Shown here in pieces: positions 24,184 through 34,827 of a stretch of 64,000 bases of DNA (positions are counted from its first letter, which is position 1; each line of letters opens with the position of its first letter). The notes beneath the pieces are model-generated. The model was not told the origin of the DNA. It ran no database searches and saw only the letters and a list, made by a program, of their open reading frames with translations. A program made the position numbers and the translations under genes. This DNA is from Lyophyllum atratum (Eukaryota > Basidiomycota > Agaricomycetes > Agaricales > Lyophyllaceae): assembly GCA_014905825.1 (NCBI GenBank), contig JACGCN010000011.1, positions 744,001 to 808,000 on the forward strand. Reading direction: 5' to 3'.

Positions 24184-25346
24184 ATGTCCCTCTCCATTGC
24201 CCTCGCGAGGCTCGCGACGTACCGCACCCACAACACCCGCGCGTCCCAAGAAACCTTCGAGCAAGGGTGTTCTGTCTTGAAATCAGGCTCTACGACCAAG
24301 CTCGGGGACGAAGGTACGCTCACAAGCCCTGCATACGTCGAACCACGTCACGTTAACGTTCCTTGGCTTACACAGGCTGGGCTTTCCTCGAACAGCTCGC
24401 CTTAGCATCCATCGATGTTGGCCGTTTAGATATCGCCGATGTAGGTAATGCCTGTACTGCTTCGCCTTTCCCTGGCCGTAGCACTGACAGATACCCCATG
24501 CTCCCAGGAATGTCTGAAGCAATTGGCAGACAAGTTCCCCAGATCACCTCGCGTTGATGTGCTCACTGGCATAAGGATGGAAGCGACGGAATCACCGGAA
24601 GTAGTGCTGCAATACTACGGGGACTTGTTGGAGGACGACTCTGCTAACGCGGTACGAACCAGTGCGGGTGCTCCCCAATTTCTCATGTTGAACGGTTATC
24701 TTGCAGGCTATATGGAAGCGTCGAATATCTGTCATTAGACGGACTGGGAAGTACGAAAAGGCTGTTGAGGAGCTCTCAAAGTTCCTTGATACCTTCTATA
24801 CCGACGTTGAAGGCTGGCTTGAACTCGCGGATATCTATGCATCGTGTTGCCAGTGCGTCCATTGACGCGTCGTTTGAGAAATGATGTGCTAATGGGTGTA
24901 TGTAGATATTCACAAGCCCTTCAGGCCATCTCCCATGCCCTGCTTCTCGCGCCTCAAAACCCATTTACCTTCCTTCAGTTCGCCGAGACAGCTTACACCG
25001 CCGGCGACCTTCCACTGGCGTTCAAGATGTTCCTCATCGTCGTCGAAATGGGCGAGCGTGACACCTCGAAAGATGACCCGCCCGTTGGCATCAACATCCG
25101 GGCATGGCTCGGTGTGAAAACTGGTACGAGACCTTTTGCCAAGGGTAAACCGTATCCTGACGCATCTTCATCCAGTGTGCACGCCAGCTGGTCACTTCCC
25201 CGCACTCGCCCTCGGCATCCGATACCCCAATCCCGAAAACGATTAAACTCATCGAGGAGCTTGCGACGGAACGAGTGTTGGCATCTTATCGGGGAGAGAA
25301 GGAGACAGGTTCTAATCATGTATCGAGGTGGTTAGCTCCCCGTTGA
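24184..25346 (+). CDS. EMC2: ER membrane protein complex subunit 2 (TPR protein)
   Basis: EMC2 is the cytosolic TPR scaffold of the ER membrane complex that inserts tail-anchored and multi-pass proteins. The start MSLSIALARLATYRTHNTRAS leads into a TPR solenoid. Landmarks are WAFLEQLALASIDVGRLDIAD, CLKQLADKFPRSPRVDVL, WKRRISVIRRTGKYEKAVEE, GWLELADIYASC and YSQALQAISHALLLAPQNP, then QFAETAYTAGDLPLAFKMF. The C-terminal part is CARQLVTSP to VLASYRGEK, ending at TGA 25344-25346. Five introns are needed. The last donor is not certain: GTACGA after AAAACTG leaves the wrong phase, while GTGAAA two codons earlier fits. Identity is strong from TPR order and length (about 310 aa). Confidence 0.87.
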
Positions 25347-25849
25347 CACCGTGCTATTACCACTGGTGGGGACTTTTACCTGACACCCCATCCCATGGAA
25401 GTGTGATGCAATTGATCAGTGCGTGGAGGCATGGAGTGCTCCAGCCCTGTCTGGACTGACGTTGAGGTTGATTTTCGAGATCTCGAGAGGTCCCTCGGTT
25501 GCGGCCCGCGGCCTATCCGACCTTTAAGTTTGAGGTTCTACGATGTCCGTCAAGGTTCCTAAGGCGGAACCACTTCACGAGCATACATAGCAACAGCATT
25601 GACCATCCTGTACAGAATGTGGTATCCGACTCAGCTAGTACTATGTGAAGCCTTCGCGTAGCCTTTCCATGCTTCTACGAAGTCATAAAGTCACTGAAGC
25701 TAAAAAGCCATCGTATTCATTTCGTTGGCACGCCACGTGCTGGGCAGCAGCATGGACTCTGTCATCGACTACAAAAAGCCGTCCCGCAACGAGGACTGGA
25801 TAATTCCTCCTCCTCCTTGCAACCTCATCACTGCCACAGCAACTAGAAG
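25347..25849. other. Intergenic between EMC2 and exopolyphosphatase
   Basis: Promoter of the exopolyphosphatase gene. A short frame from 25752 (MDSVIDYKKPSRNEDW, then stop) is upstream of the main start and may be a uORF. Nothing else seen. Confidence 0.5.
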
Positions 25850-27391
25850 ATGAGAAACCCTATCCGTCGACTGTCCATTGCACTCAAGATGAACAAACCG
25901 CCGGAGGCGACGCCTGCCGCTCCTGGCACATTGGTTCAGTTTCTTACCCAGTCCAGGGAAAAATACCTCAGTGATATCCACGCAACGCCGTCAAAGGCAG
26001 GCGAATGGACTGTCGTGATGGGCAACGAGGCGGGAGGTACGTTTCAACTATCAAATCCTTCCAGGACAGGCAGGCTAAAATAAGGATGTCCAGACCTCGA
26101 CTCCGTCGCGTCCTCCATCGGTTTCGCATGGCTCCAATCCGAAGTCCACAAGAAGCCCACCATTCCTCTGCTGCAGCTTGACCGAGACGACCTCGACCTC
26201 CGCGCAGAAAACACCTACGCCCTCCGACTAGCCGGCATCGACAAGCCCAAGGAACAACTCCTCTTCCTCACAGACCTCGCCGACTTCAAACCCTTCCCCG
26301 CCCAAAACTTCGCCCTCGTAGACCACAACCGCCTCGGGGCCCTCTACACCGCCTCCAACCCCTCCGCCAAGGTCGTCGCAGTCATCGACCACCACGAGGA
26401 CGAGGGCCTGTACAAAGACACCGCGAACCCCCGCATCATAGCCCCGTGCGGCAGCTGTGCATCCCACATCGCTGCCCTGTGCCCCTCGGAGGTGCCCTCT
26501 GACCTCGCGACGCTCCTCCTCTGCGCTATCCTCATAGACACGAACGGCCTCAAGCCAGGCGGCAAAGCCACCCCCACGGACATCTACGCCGCAGGCTTCC
26601 TCGCCTCCCGCTCCACCATCGCATCCGAACTCCCGCAGAAACTCGTCACGGCCCTCCTGGACGATCCAAAGTCGAAGCCTGAGGCACTCCACGACGCGCC
26701 TGCGATTCGGGAGCTGAAAAAGACGCTTGTGCAGAAGAAAGGCGACATCTCGCATCTGAGCGGGAGGGATCTGCTGCGCCGGGATTACAAAGACTACTCT
26801 TACACGCTCCCGTGGGCTGGGGGGCAGACGCTCAAAGCTGGGATTGCGTCGGTGCCTGTGTCGTTAAAGTCTTGGGCCAAGGATGGGGCGCTCGAGGAGG
26901 CTGCGATTCCGTGGATGAAGGAGCGGGGCATCGATATTCTAGGTGTCTTGACGTCCTATAACGCCGGGAAGAAGGGGAAAGGGAAGCATAAGCGGGAGAT
27001 GGCATGGGTTGTTTATGACGGCGCGGAGAAGGATAAAGAGAAGGACGAGAAGGAGGAGGGGGACAAGACGGAGGCCGGGGCAGATGCGGAGACCGGGGCA
27101 GAAGCGGGGGCAGAGGCAGAGGCGCCAGCAGAGGCAGATCCGATTGAGGGCATATTCGACAAGCTGCCCGCGAGGCTCTGGAAGGGTCTTGAGGACAGCG
27201 GCGAGCTGAAGCTGAAGAAGCATAAGAAGTTCGACTTGGAGAAGGCGGGGAAGCTGCCGGCTGGGGCTAGAGCAAGGGTTTACAGGCAAAGCAACGGGAA
27301 TGCGACGAGGAAGGTCACTGCGCCTCTCTTGAAAAATATTCTGGAGGCACAGGAGCCTGAGGCAACACCAACGAAAGGCACGAAAAAGTAA
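25850..27391 (+). CDS. PPX1: Exopolyphosphatase (DHH/DHHA2 family)
   Basis: Two exons, 25850-26036 and 26094-27391, about 494 aa. It releases terminal phosphate from polyphosphate chains. Family motifs: GNEAGDLDSVASS (motif I, joined exactly across the intron), FALVDHNRLG (motif II), VIDHHEDEG (the DHH motif), GSCASHIA and LLLCAILIDTNGLK (motif IV region). The DHHA2-type C-terminal domain follows (YTLPWAGGQTLKAGIASVPV to LTSYN). Between the two halves of that domain there is a low-complexity Glu/Ala/Asp tract of about 45 residues (27030-27150). Start choice: ATG 25850 adds MRNPIRRLSIALK, a basic stretch that could be a mitochondrial presequence; ATG 25889 would remove it. Confidence 0.9.
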
Positions 27392-27762
27392 TGCTCCATG
27401 TTCTGGAATTGTGCTGCTTGCCAGTGCTCGGGAAACTCGACAACCATAACCTTCGAATAGTTATATGTTTTTGATATCGTATATACCCCTGTGCTAGATG
27501 GAGTACGTAGGTCATTAAATAATTTTGTTTCGAGTTTCGAAGCTGTCTGGCACTATCGTAACAATTCTCGTAATTTGGTGATGTATACATGACGTCTGTC
27601 AGCGCAAGATTACTAGTAACATTGCATCTCCTCCCAATCCCCTCCCGGTCACCCATCTAGCGTTTTATGTTTGAATAATAGTACAGATATGTCGTTGGTT
27701 TCAAGTGTATAAGGATACAGTGCTCAAAATTGCCGCCCAAGAAAATAACAGATGAAAGCCGG
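27392..27762. other. Convergent intergenic spacer
   Basis: 3' flanks of PPX1 and the hypothetical minus-strand gene. No feature recognised. Confidence 0.5.
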
Positions 27763-28566
27763 TCAATCATCGCTGAATCCGCTCCTCGCGGTGCAATAAG
27801 ATGACCTGCTATCGGGTCTTTCGTACAGATCCCTATCGTCATCATCATCATCATACTCTGCTCCGTCCTTGGCACTGACAGGCGACGACAGATCCTCATC
27901 CCCGAGACCCTCGACCGTCGTGGGAGGCGTATCCACGGAGTAAATGTGGCTCTGGCTCGAGTTCGATTCGTGGGACTGCACCGACTCGGACGAAAACCCG
28001 TCCAGATCCGCAGTCCGAATCGACGCGATCGTCGGTGCCCGGCTCGGAAAGTCGCGTTCCACACTCGGGGTGCGAAGAAGTCGTCTCCGCCGTCGTCGCA
28101 ACGACGACGTGTTGGACAGGGCGGGTATGCGGACGTTCGGCGTGCCTGTGCTCGTTTCGGGTATGATGCTCAGGGTTCTCGTCGTATTTTTCACATCCTG
28201 GCGACGGGACGATGGTGTTTTGGAGGATTCAGGTAGTGATGGTGGGAATGGGACTGGCACTCCCGAAGGTGCTGGTTGTACAATGGATGAGGAGGAAGGG
28301 CAGGAGGAAGGTGAGGAGGCGTTCTGCCGCCGCGGCCGTGGCGTCGGGTGTCTGGGAGAAGATACGCTGGCAGGGTCATGGGTAGGCAGCGCTTTTGGTT
28401 CGGGCATACCGTGCGTTTCGTAGTAGAGTCTGTAGCCCCCGGGAGATACATGCGGGAATGGATTCATGAAGTCGCTCCAGCGCCGCAGATCTGGAGGCTG
28501 GAGCTGATGGCGGGACTTTTGGCGACGCAGGGTGCGGCGGACGCGGGATACGACGGTGGCAAACAT
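27763..28566 (-). CDS. Hypothetical low-complexity protein
   Basis: Single-exon frame of 267 aa, starting MFATVVSRVRRTLRRQ. No family recognised. The N-terminal 60 residues (RRWSDFMNPFPHVSPGGYRL and following) look ordered and typical of conserved basidiomycete unknowns. The rest is Ser/Pro/Arg-rich and probably disordered, with a basic run LRRRRRRLL, a Ser-rich block, and a C-terminal acidic run of Asp (DDDDDD) near residue 240. No signal peptide or membrane segment. Long uninterrupted frame with compositional bias supports a real gene, but expression is not proven by sequence. Confidence 0.6.
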   Translation of the reverse strand: MFATVVSRVRRTLRRQKSRHQLQPPDLRRWSDFMNPFPHVSPGGYRLYYETHGMPEPKALPTHDPASVSSPRHPTPRPRRQNASSPSSCPSSSSIVQPAPSGVPVPFPPSLPESSKTPSSRRQDVKNTTRTLSIIPETSTGTPNVRIPALSNTSSLRRRRRRLLRTPSVERDFPSRAPTIASIRTADLDGFSSESVQSHESNSSQSHIYSVDTPPTTVEGLGDEDLSSPVSAKDGAEYDDDDDDRDLYERPDSRSSYCTARSGFSDD

Positions 28567-29362
28567 AATGGCGGTGGTGGTGGTGGTGTGTGGGCGAGCC
28601 TGAAGAAGGTAGCAGCGATGTGGACTAAGAGTGACACGTATGGCAGGTATGGATCCACTGGGTCAGAAGACTTTAGCGCTCGTGCGTCGATTAGAATACC
28701 GTTATGGGACTTCGAATGGTCGAATGGGGTTTCTTTTGGAAGGAAATGACCAGGAAATGACCTAACGTGGGTCTCAAGGTGAGAGATGACTATACCCACG
28801 GCGCAGACCGTACAAATAAACGGATTCATGGGAGCTGTCTTTAAGACCAGAGTGCACCCTTATTGTTGGACCCTTGCCTGGACCAGTGGCAGATTCGTCC
28901 TGGGAATCAGCTTCTCTGGACAATTAAGGGAAGCACTGATCCCAAGAAGTATAAAAGACATACGATCAGTGGTCGCAGCACCTTGTGAGTGTTGCGCAGA
29001 TTCACAACGCATCAGCAGGAATAGGTGGCATGTGGTCAGACACAAGAGTTGAAAATCTCGCTTATCCGCTCACCTGTGATAGCCTATGATGCATGATGGA
29101 TCGGCCATGCGTCACTGATCATGCACCATCGCACAAGCCACCCGCACTCATACGGTAGCGACGACGAGATATTATAATGTTTAAATAGGAAAGGCAAGAG
29201 CACAGGACAGATAACGAATCAATAATACAACATCTCCACGGCATCCCCATGGCGTGGTACCCTGAATGTCAGGGTGTGGATGTCCAATGTCCTCCAAATT
29301 AGTCTGGTACATGGCAATTACGCCGTAGGGTATCGTGAATCATGGACCTCAAATATATCAAA
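28567..29362. other. Intergenic upstream of hypothetical gene / downstream of G-alpha
   Basis: No gene supported. It contains the promoter of the hypothetical gene and the 3' flank of the G-alpha gene. Confidence 0.5.
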
Positions 29363-31307
29363 TCAGATAAGTTGAGATGTGACGAGGTTTTCTCTTAGAA
29401 CTCCATCGCGTACTGGGCAGGCATGAGGATGAGAATTGTTGCATGGGGTAGGGAGCTGCCGAAGTGAACTCACCGGACTCAAGCGTAACCGCAGTTGCTT
29501 CCGTATCCTTTGCGTGGGTGGTAGTGAGCGACGATGGAGTATCAGTGGGAGCTGGAACGCACCGTTACAGTAGTTGGGTATATATATGTGGAGCGTAGTT
29601 CTGGTGATGCATGCTTCTGGATATCTTTAAACTTCTCACGAAGGTCTGTGGAGAAGATACCATTAAAATAGGGTCAGCGTGAGAGGAGGAAGATATTTAC
29701 ATTTGACGACAGGGATAACTTCATTCGGCCGGTCACCATAACTGGGTAGGAAGGCCTTCACTTTGATCCCGCGTTTCAGCTTCCTGCGTAGAAGATCGCA
29801 TTTGTTCAGGAATAGTATCAGCTGAGTCTTGGCCAAAAGTTTCGACTGGCATATCGACGTCCATAGGATTATCGAGTCTTCCAATCTATTGACACGAGGG
29901 TCTTCCTCGAGCCTCTGGTCGAAAACGGACACCGGCGACACTGTGTTAACTCGAGTCCAATACCGAACGATGCCCAGCGAGAGAGAGACACGCACGGAAA
30001 ATGATGACATTGACATTGTCAAAGAAGGGAAGCCACGCGGCACGCTGTACGAGGAGTGAGTTCCTGATGAAGTCCGTAGGCAGAGAACACGCAGACAGAT
30101 GTACGGCATCCTCCAACATCAAAGATGCGCCACTCCCAACCAGATGAGGCCTTGCCTTCAGCCAACTAAACATCAACACGAGATCGCGGGACAGGGAATG
30201 GGACATACCCTTAGGACTGTCGAACGGCCCGTGTTTGAACTTGAGTCGATGCTCCTGAATGCCGACAGTACGAAGTCTCGCTCGCACGATATCGTTGTCA
30301 CTAACGACGTAGGCGCGAGATGCGATACGTTCAAGATCATTTAGGAAGCTGATATTACATCTTCAACGAACGTTGACAACGCAGCAGATGGATATTACTC
30401 ACAATCCAGCGGAGTCAGGCAGTCGCAACTTGCGACGCCTGAGAGCAAACCGTACACTCTTGTCGTCCCAAAGTGCCTTCATATCATCTTTACACCCCGC
30501 AATCAGGTCTGTAACCGAATCCAGATCCCCACTAGTCTCTTCAATCCGCACGGGTTTGCCCTCGGGATCAAGGACATCTTTCCACGAACGAACAGCGAAT
30601 TCAGGGTCAGTCCGTCGCAGACTAGCAGCCTCCGTAACGACCTCAAAGGGCGTCGCAATCATCGGTAGCGCCGGCTGCACAGGCTCAGAGCCCGCACCCA
30701 GACGGCGCTTAAGCTCAGCCTCCGCCCCACGAAGCGGTGCAAGACGAATCATGAGCAGCTGATGCGCGTCAGTGAACTTCATTTCTTCTTCATCCTCGAC
30801 TTGGTCGTGCTCTGATTCGGCGGGGACCTCGCCGCTTAGCTCGGCTTCTATGACACTCAGGATGGTAGTGATCGAGCGAACAATATTGAGCTGAACCACA
30901 GCCCGCCAGCCATGCCGCTCCTTCTCCCAGTCCTCCCTGGAGTATCGCATGCGAAAATCTATCGAGTGGATTTAGTGCGCAAGATACGTCAAATGTTAAG
31001 GGAAGACAGTACTCTTAAGCGTCGTAGACTTCCCTGGATTGTAGTGCTACATGAATCTTGAAAGGCTCACGCGACAGTGTATATGGAACTCACCACTCTC
31101 TGACTGGCCCAGTAGAAGCACCTTAATAACGCCCTTCTCTTTCTTCGCGAGGTCCCGTGCTAGCTTGATACTCTCGTCAATTGCATCGCTTCGTTTCTGA
31201 GCGTCAAGCTCCCGTTTCTGTCGCGCCATAGCCTGGGCGGGGGTTTCATCAGGCGGCGGACGCATGAGCTCTATGAAAGGGTCGGTGGGGCCTGGAGTAA
31301 ATCCCAT
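29363..31307 (-). CDS. Heterotrimeric G-protein alpha subunit, enlarged basidiomycete type
   Basis: Ten exons close to a 481-aa frame: 31307-31094, 31033-31013, 30958-30403, 30348-30209, 30155-30097, 30044-29996, 29940-29701, 29645-29563, 29507-29474 and 29412-29363. G1 is VLLLGQSESGKSTTLK, with GKSTTLK on a 21-nt exon. Switch I ARLRTVGI keeps the Arg and Thr. G3 reads WRIFDVGGCRTSRAAW, where canonical G-alpha has DVGGQR. G4 is FLNKCDLL and G5 is VTDTEAT. Gly2 (MGFT) could be myristoylated. The helical domain holds a long insert (about residues 120-240) absent from the usual 355-aa subunits. Such forms belong to expanded basidiomycete G-alpha sets. The C-terminus NLVTSQLI differs from classical receptor-coupling tails. 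Expected at the plasma membrane. Confidence 0.88.
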
Positions 31308-33493
31308 GGTAGCCAGGACACCACAGAGTCCGCCCAGAAGCTGTGGTGGAGGTGGGATAGGAAAGAGATGGTATACCGACTTCACACTAGCAGACAGTAG
31401 TTGCTTCTGATGGGATTATGTCAGCAATATGTCTTAAAGCTCAGCATCACCGACCCTGAATCCGATAATCAAGGCTCCTCGTCGAGGCAGATGATGATCA
31501 AGTAGAGTTTCAAATCAGGTACACTGTCACCTTGCAACATGAGTGCAGGCTACGAGGAGGTGCGTGAAAACGGAGTCACGAGCACCATGCGCAAATCCTG
31601 CATACCACGAGAACAGCAGATGATGTTGAAGTCAAATTTAACCGCCCACGAGAACAGGAGAGCCAACTCCCGAATTGACGCCGCTCGGCCGCACTAATCC
31701 AGTGCGGTCTCGTGGCTTCTTGAGCTAGTTAATGAAGCTGATGATCGACTTTTATTGAACTTTCTGACGGAGCTGTGACCCGTGGTACAGGGGTGTCGAC
31801 TACGAAAGAACAGAAACAATATCAGTATTTGCTGAAACCACATCGTCCGCAGCTCCCCTTCTGTTTTGCGATGCAGCCCTAGATGCATGAAGTATGTATA
31901 CGCGAGGGTTCTAATTTTAAACATTTGCAAAGGACCTCACGTGGCTCTAATGAGTCGCGTCGCGTCGCGTCACGTATGATATGTAGGTCAAAAGAGAGCA
32001 AAAGAGGTACTTCTCCCAAACTGTGGCGTTCCTCTTTTAATTTAAACTGTCATATTCGACCTACAACGATGAGATACATTTTCTCGGTGCCATATCTAAA
32101 CTACAAATACACACCGAGTGTTGGGCACCATTTCCATCAACGTCCCATCAAATATGTTCGGGAATTCCCTCCGAGACACAATAGATTTCCTGATGGATTG
32201 GTTCGAATCATACAGTGCAATGCAGCTACGAGTTTGCATACTACTATCATTGGTGTGCACTTTACAAATTTGTCAACACCTGTCAATACAAGGTCAGTAA
32301 CATGAGATCGCATACTCCTTTTCATACAAGTTTGGTAGACAAATTATTCCTGAGATGCTAACAGAACCGATTAACCAAAATTTAGCTGAAACGTAGTGGG
32401 GAGAAAGGGAAGATGAGCAGAATGCGCAGATGCTTGAAATCCACGACAACTTTACAAGATCAAGTCACATCAAAAGTCACGGCGGCAGATTCCGCTCTCT
32501 GCCATCGCCCATCAATCGCCCACCTAGCGGGTCTTGAATGACCATCACAGCGTGATATGCTTGTAAAGTTGGGTGTAGGAGATTTCTGCCCTCCTCAGAC
32601 TGTCTCAACCGATTATCTCATCGAAGTGGTGTGGGGATCGCATACACAACATGTATAAGAGTGTCTCTATCAATCTTCAGATTATTTGTATGAGTGTGGA
32701 AGGCAGGAGAGACTCAAAAACATCAAAAAGGCGATTTGTAACGTTAACACCCCTTGTAATGTTCCCACCAGTGATAGTATTACTAGACCTGAAAACTCAG
32801 TGGTGATCAACGCCAGCCAGATTAAACCCACCTGGAATGGAGCCTTGGCAGTGGAACGTATACAAAAGTCGGGGTGAATCTACGATCCAGTATAAGTTCC
32901 GAATACCCGGAATTCCTCACAGAAGGCGTGTAGGCATATGTGTCGTTGAGACCTCCCTGACCAGAATATAAGAACGCGTCCCTGCTTAAAATGATTATTT
33001 TTCGCCTTTGGGCTTCAGGAACAGCATTGCTAGTCTGGCCCTGCCTCTAGAATCACATGCCCCCGGCCGAAACCTGCGCAACCGCAGGACTGAGGAAAGT
33101 AAGCCATTTGAACGATACACCGAATCTGAACCGATCTGATATGGACGTACTTAGTAGCGACCACATCTGTTGCAAATGATATAGAACTCCTGAAAGCCTA
33201 GTATAAGACGACTGAACTCGGAACAGGCAGGCAAGGAGCGAGTCAGATCGAATCTGCTCGGCTGAATTTACGCAATTCAGCGACTCGTGTCAATATGTCA
33301 AACACATTCAACTACAATGATGATAACACCATGCGCGACGAGGACGCACCTCAGAACCGTTCCCAATAGGCATGCGGATCAGAAGAGAATCACCGACTAT
33401 TGTTGGAGAGTCTCTTTGACTTGGCTCAGCATAAAAGATCAAGGTTGAGATACCTTACGGCACCCTAAGCTCCACTCCCCCCAGATCCCTAGA
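31308..33493. other. Divergent intergenic region, G-alpha / ICMT
   Basis: About 2.2 kb. A short CGCGT direct-repeat tract lies near 31958-31976. Open frames of up to 140 codons occur but none has a family signal or consistent splice pattern. No RNA gene recognised. Confidence 0.45.
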
Positions 33494-34269
33494 ATGGACC
33501 CGCTCTCCGCCATCGTCAGAGTGGTCTTCGCCGTGGCCGTCTGCGTTAGCTTTCACATAACATACACCCCTCCTGGCAAGGCCGCACCACACGAGCAGGC
33601 TCCTACGAAAGGAGCGGGTGAAAAAGTGCTGAAATTCAACAGAGCGATCATCAAGGCTATCAAGGTAAGCAGCATAAAGGAGTTCAGACCAGCTCACAAG
33701 ATCCTCACTGCGAATAGGGCACATACTGGGCTGTGGGAGCAGCAGAGGTCCTGGCCATCGCCGTGGGGCAGATGCCATCAACGCATATCACCCGACGTAT
33801 CCTACACACCTTGATACGGAGTGGAGACATCGACGACCTGTACCTCACACCGGTCACGCTCGTCGCCCTCGCACTGATCATATCAGGGTCATGGATCAGA
33901 TGGAAATGCTATCGTACGATGGAATCACTATTCACCTTCGAGCTTAGCATCCGCGAGAATCACCGTCTAGTGACGAATGGACCATACAGCGTGGTACGCC
34001 ACCCCAGCTATACCGGGCTCGTGGCCGTACACGTGGGTATGTACATCTGGTACGGGTCCGGCGGGTCTTGGCTTTGGGAGTCGGGTCTGCTGCAGACGGT
34101 GGGGGGCATCGTAGCTGCCTTCATTTTCACGGCGATTTCGATGGCCGGCCTGGCAGGGACGCTCAGGAGGGTGCCTACGGAGGACGGTGAATTGCGGAAG
34201 CTGTTCACCACCGAATGGGAACAGTGGGCTGACAGAGTTCCGTATGCCTTGTTTCCGGGTATCTACTGA
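33494..34269 (+). CDS. Isoprenylcysteine carboxyl methyltransferase (ICMT) family
   Basis: Two exons, 33494-33664 and 33718-34269, 240 aa. ICMT proteins methylate the C-terminal prenylcysteine of Ras-like and G-gamma proteins in the ER membrane. The family signature is complete: YRTMESLFTFELSIRENHRL, GPYSVVRHPSYTGL (SAM and substrate site), then a hydrophobic pair, and TEWEQWADRVPYALFPGIY at the C-terminus. There is an N-terminal hydrophobic helix (AIVRVVFAVAVCVSF) and several further membrane segments (LYLTPVTLVALALIISG). A neighbour of a G-alpha gene, but the two are divergent with 2.2 kb between them, so no operon-like link is implied. Confidence 0.88.
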
Positions 34270-34827
34270 AGCAGAATTGATTGGAGGTCGAATGGAGGAG
34301 GGAGAGATGTGGTATTTCGAGCTTCGGTGAAGGCGGTGGGTCCCGTTGCGTTATGTATCAACCGCGGAGTAGTCCGTATTTTGCTCTATGCTTATCTCCG
34401 TTCCCCCCTGATCGAGCTTCGATCATGTTCTTTTCTACTGTGCCTCGATCGCAATCATGCATGACAGAATAGGATAAAACCTACTGTACTTGCCAAAAAT
34501 AGAGCCTCACCTCCTCGATTCTAGGGCTAGAGGGTAATCAATGACTTGGAAATAGCATTTCGAGCTGTCCGTAGAATCATGATCATATTACAACACCATC
34601 GACCTGGTGAAATTGTACAAACCCAGAAGATCTGATACAACAAGTGCGCCCCATACAACCGATGCGAAAGGTCCGATACAGAAAAGATAGAAAATAGCCC
34701 ATGTGACGTACTGAAAGCACAGTAACCACATCATACCGATCCAGCTCCTGACTGCAATCGTTTTTTCGTCGCGCGATCACTATTGCTGGGATGAGGACAA
34801 GCGCAAAAGGAATGGCAGACAGGCTAC
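34270..34827. other. Convergent spacer, with possible extra aquaporin exon
   Basis: 3' flank of the ICMT gene and of the aquaporin gene. On the minus strand, 34747-34588 can be read as an extra hydrophobic exon of the aquaporin (see that entry). No other feature. Confidence 0.5.

Noticed and set aside
26228..26755. 175-codon minus-strand open frame inside the exopolyphosphatase gene
   Set aside because: Shadow of the codon-biased PPX1 exon; the plus frame carries all DHH motifs.
31883..32305. 140-codon plus-strand open frame in the 2.2-kb G-alpha/ICMT spacer
   Set aside because: No domain and no promoter or splice signal that I can defend.
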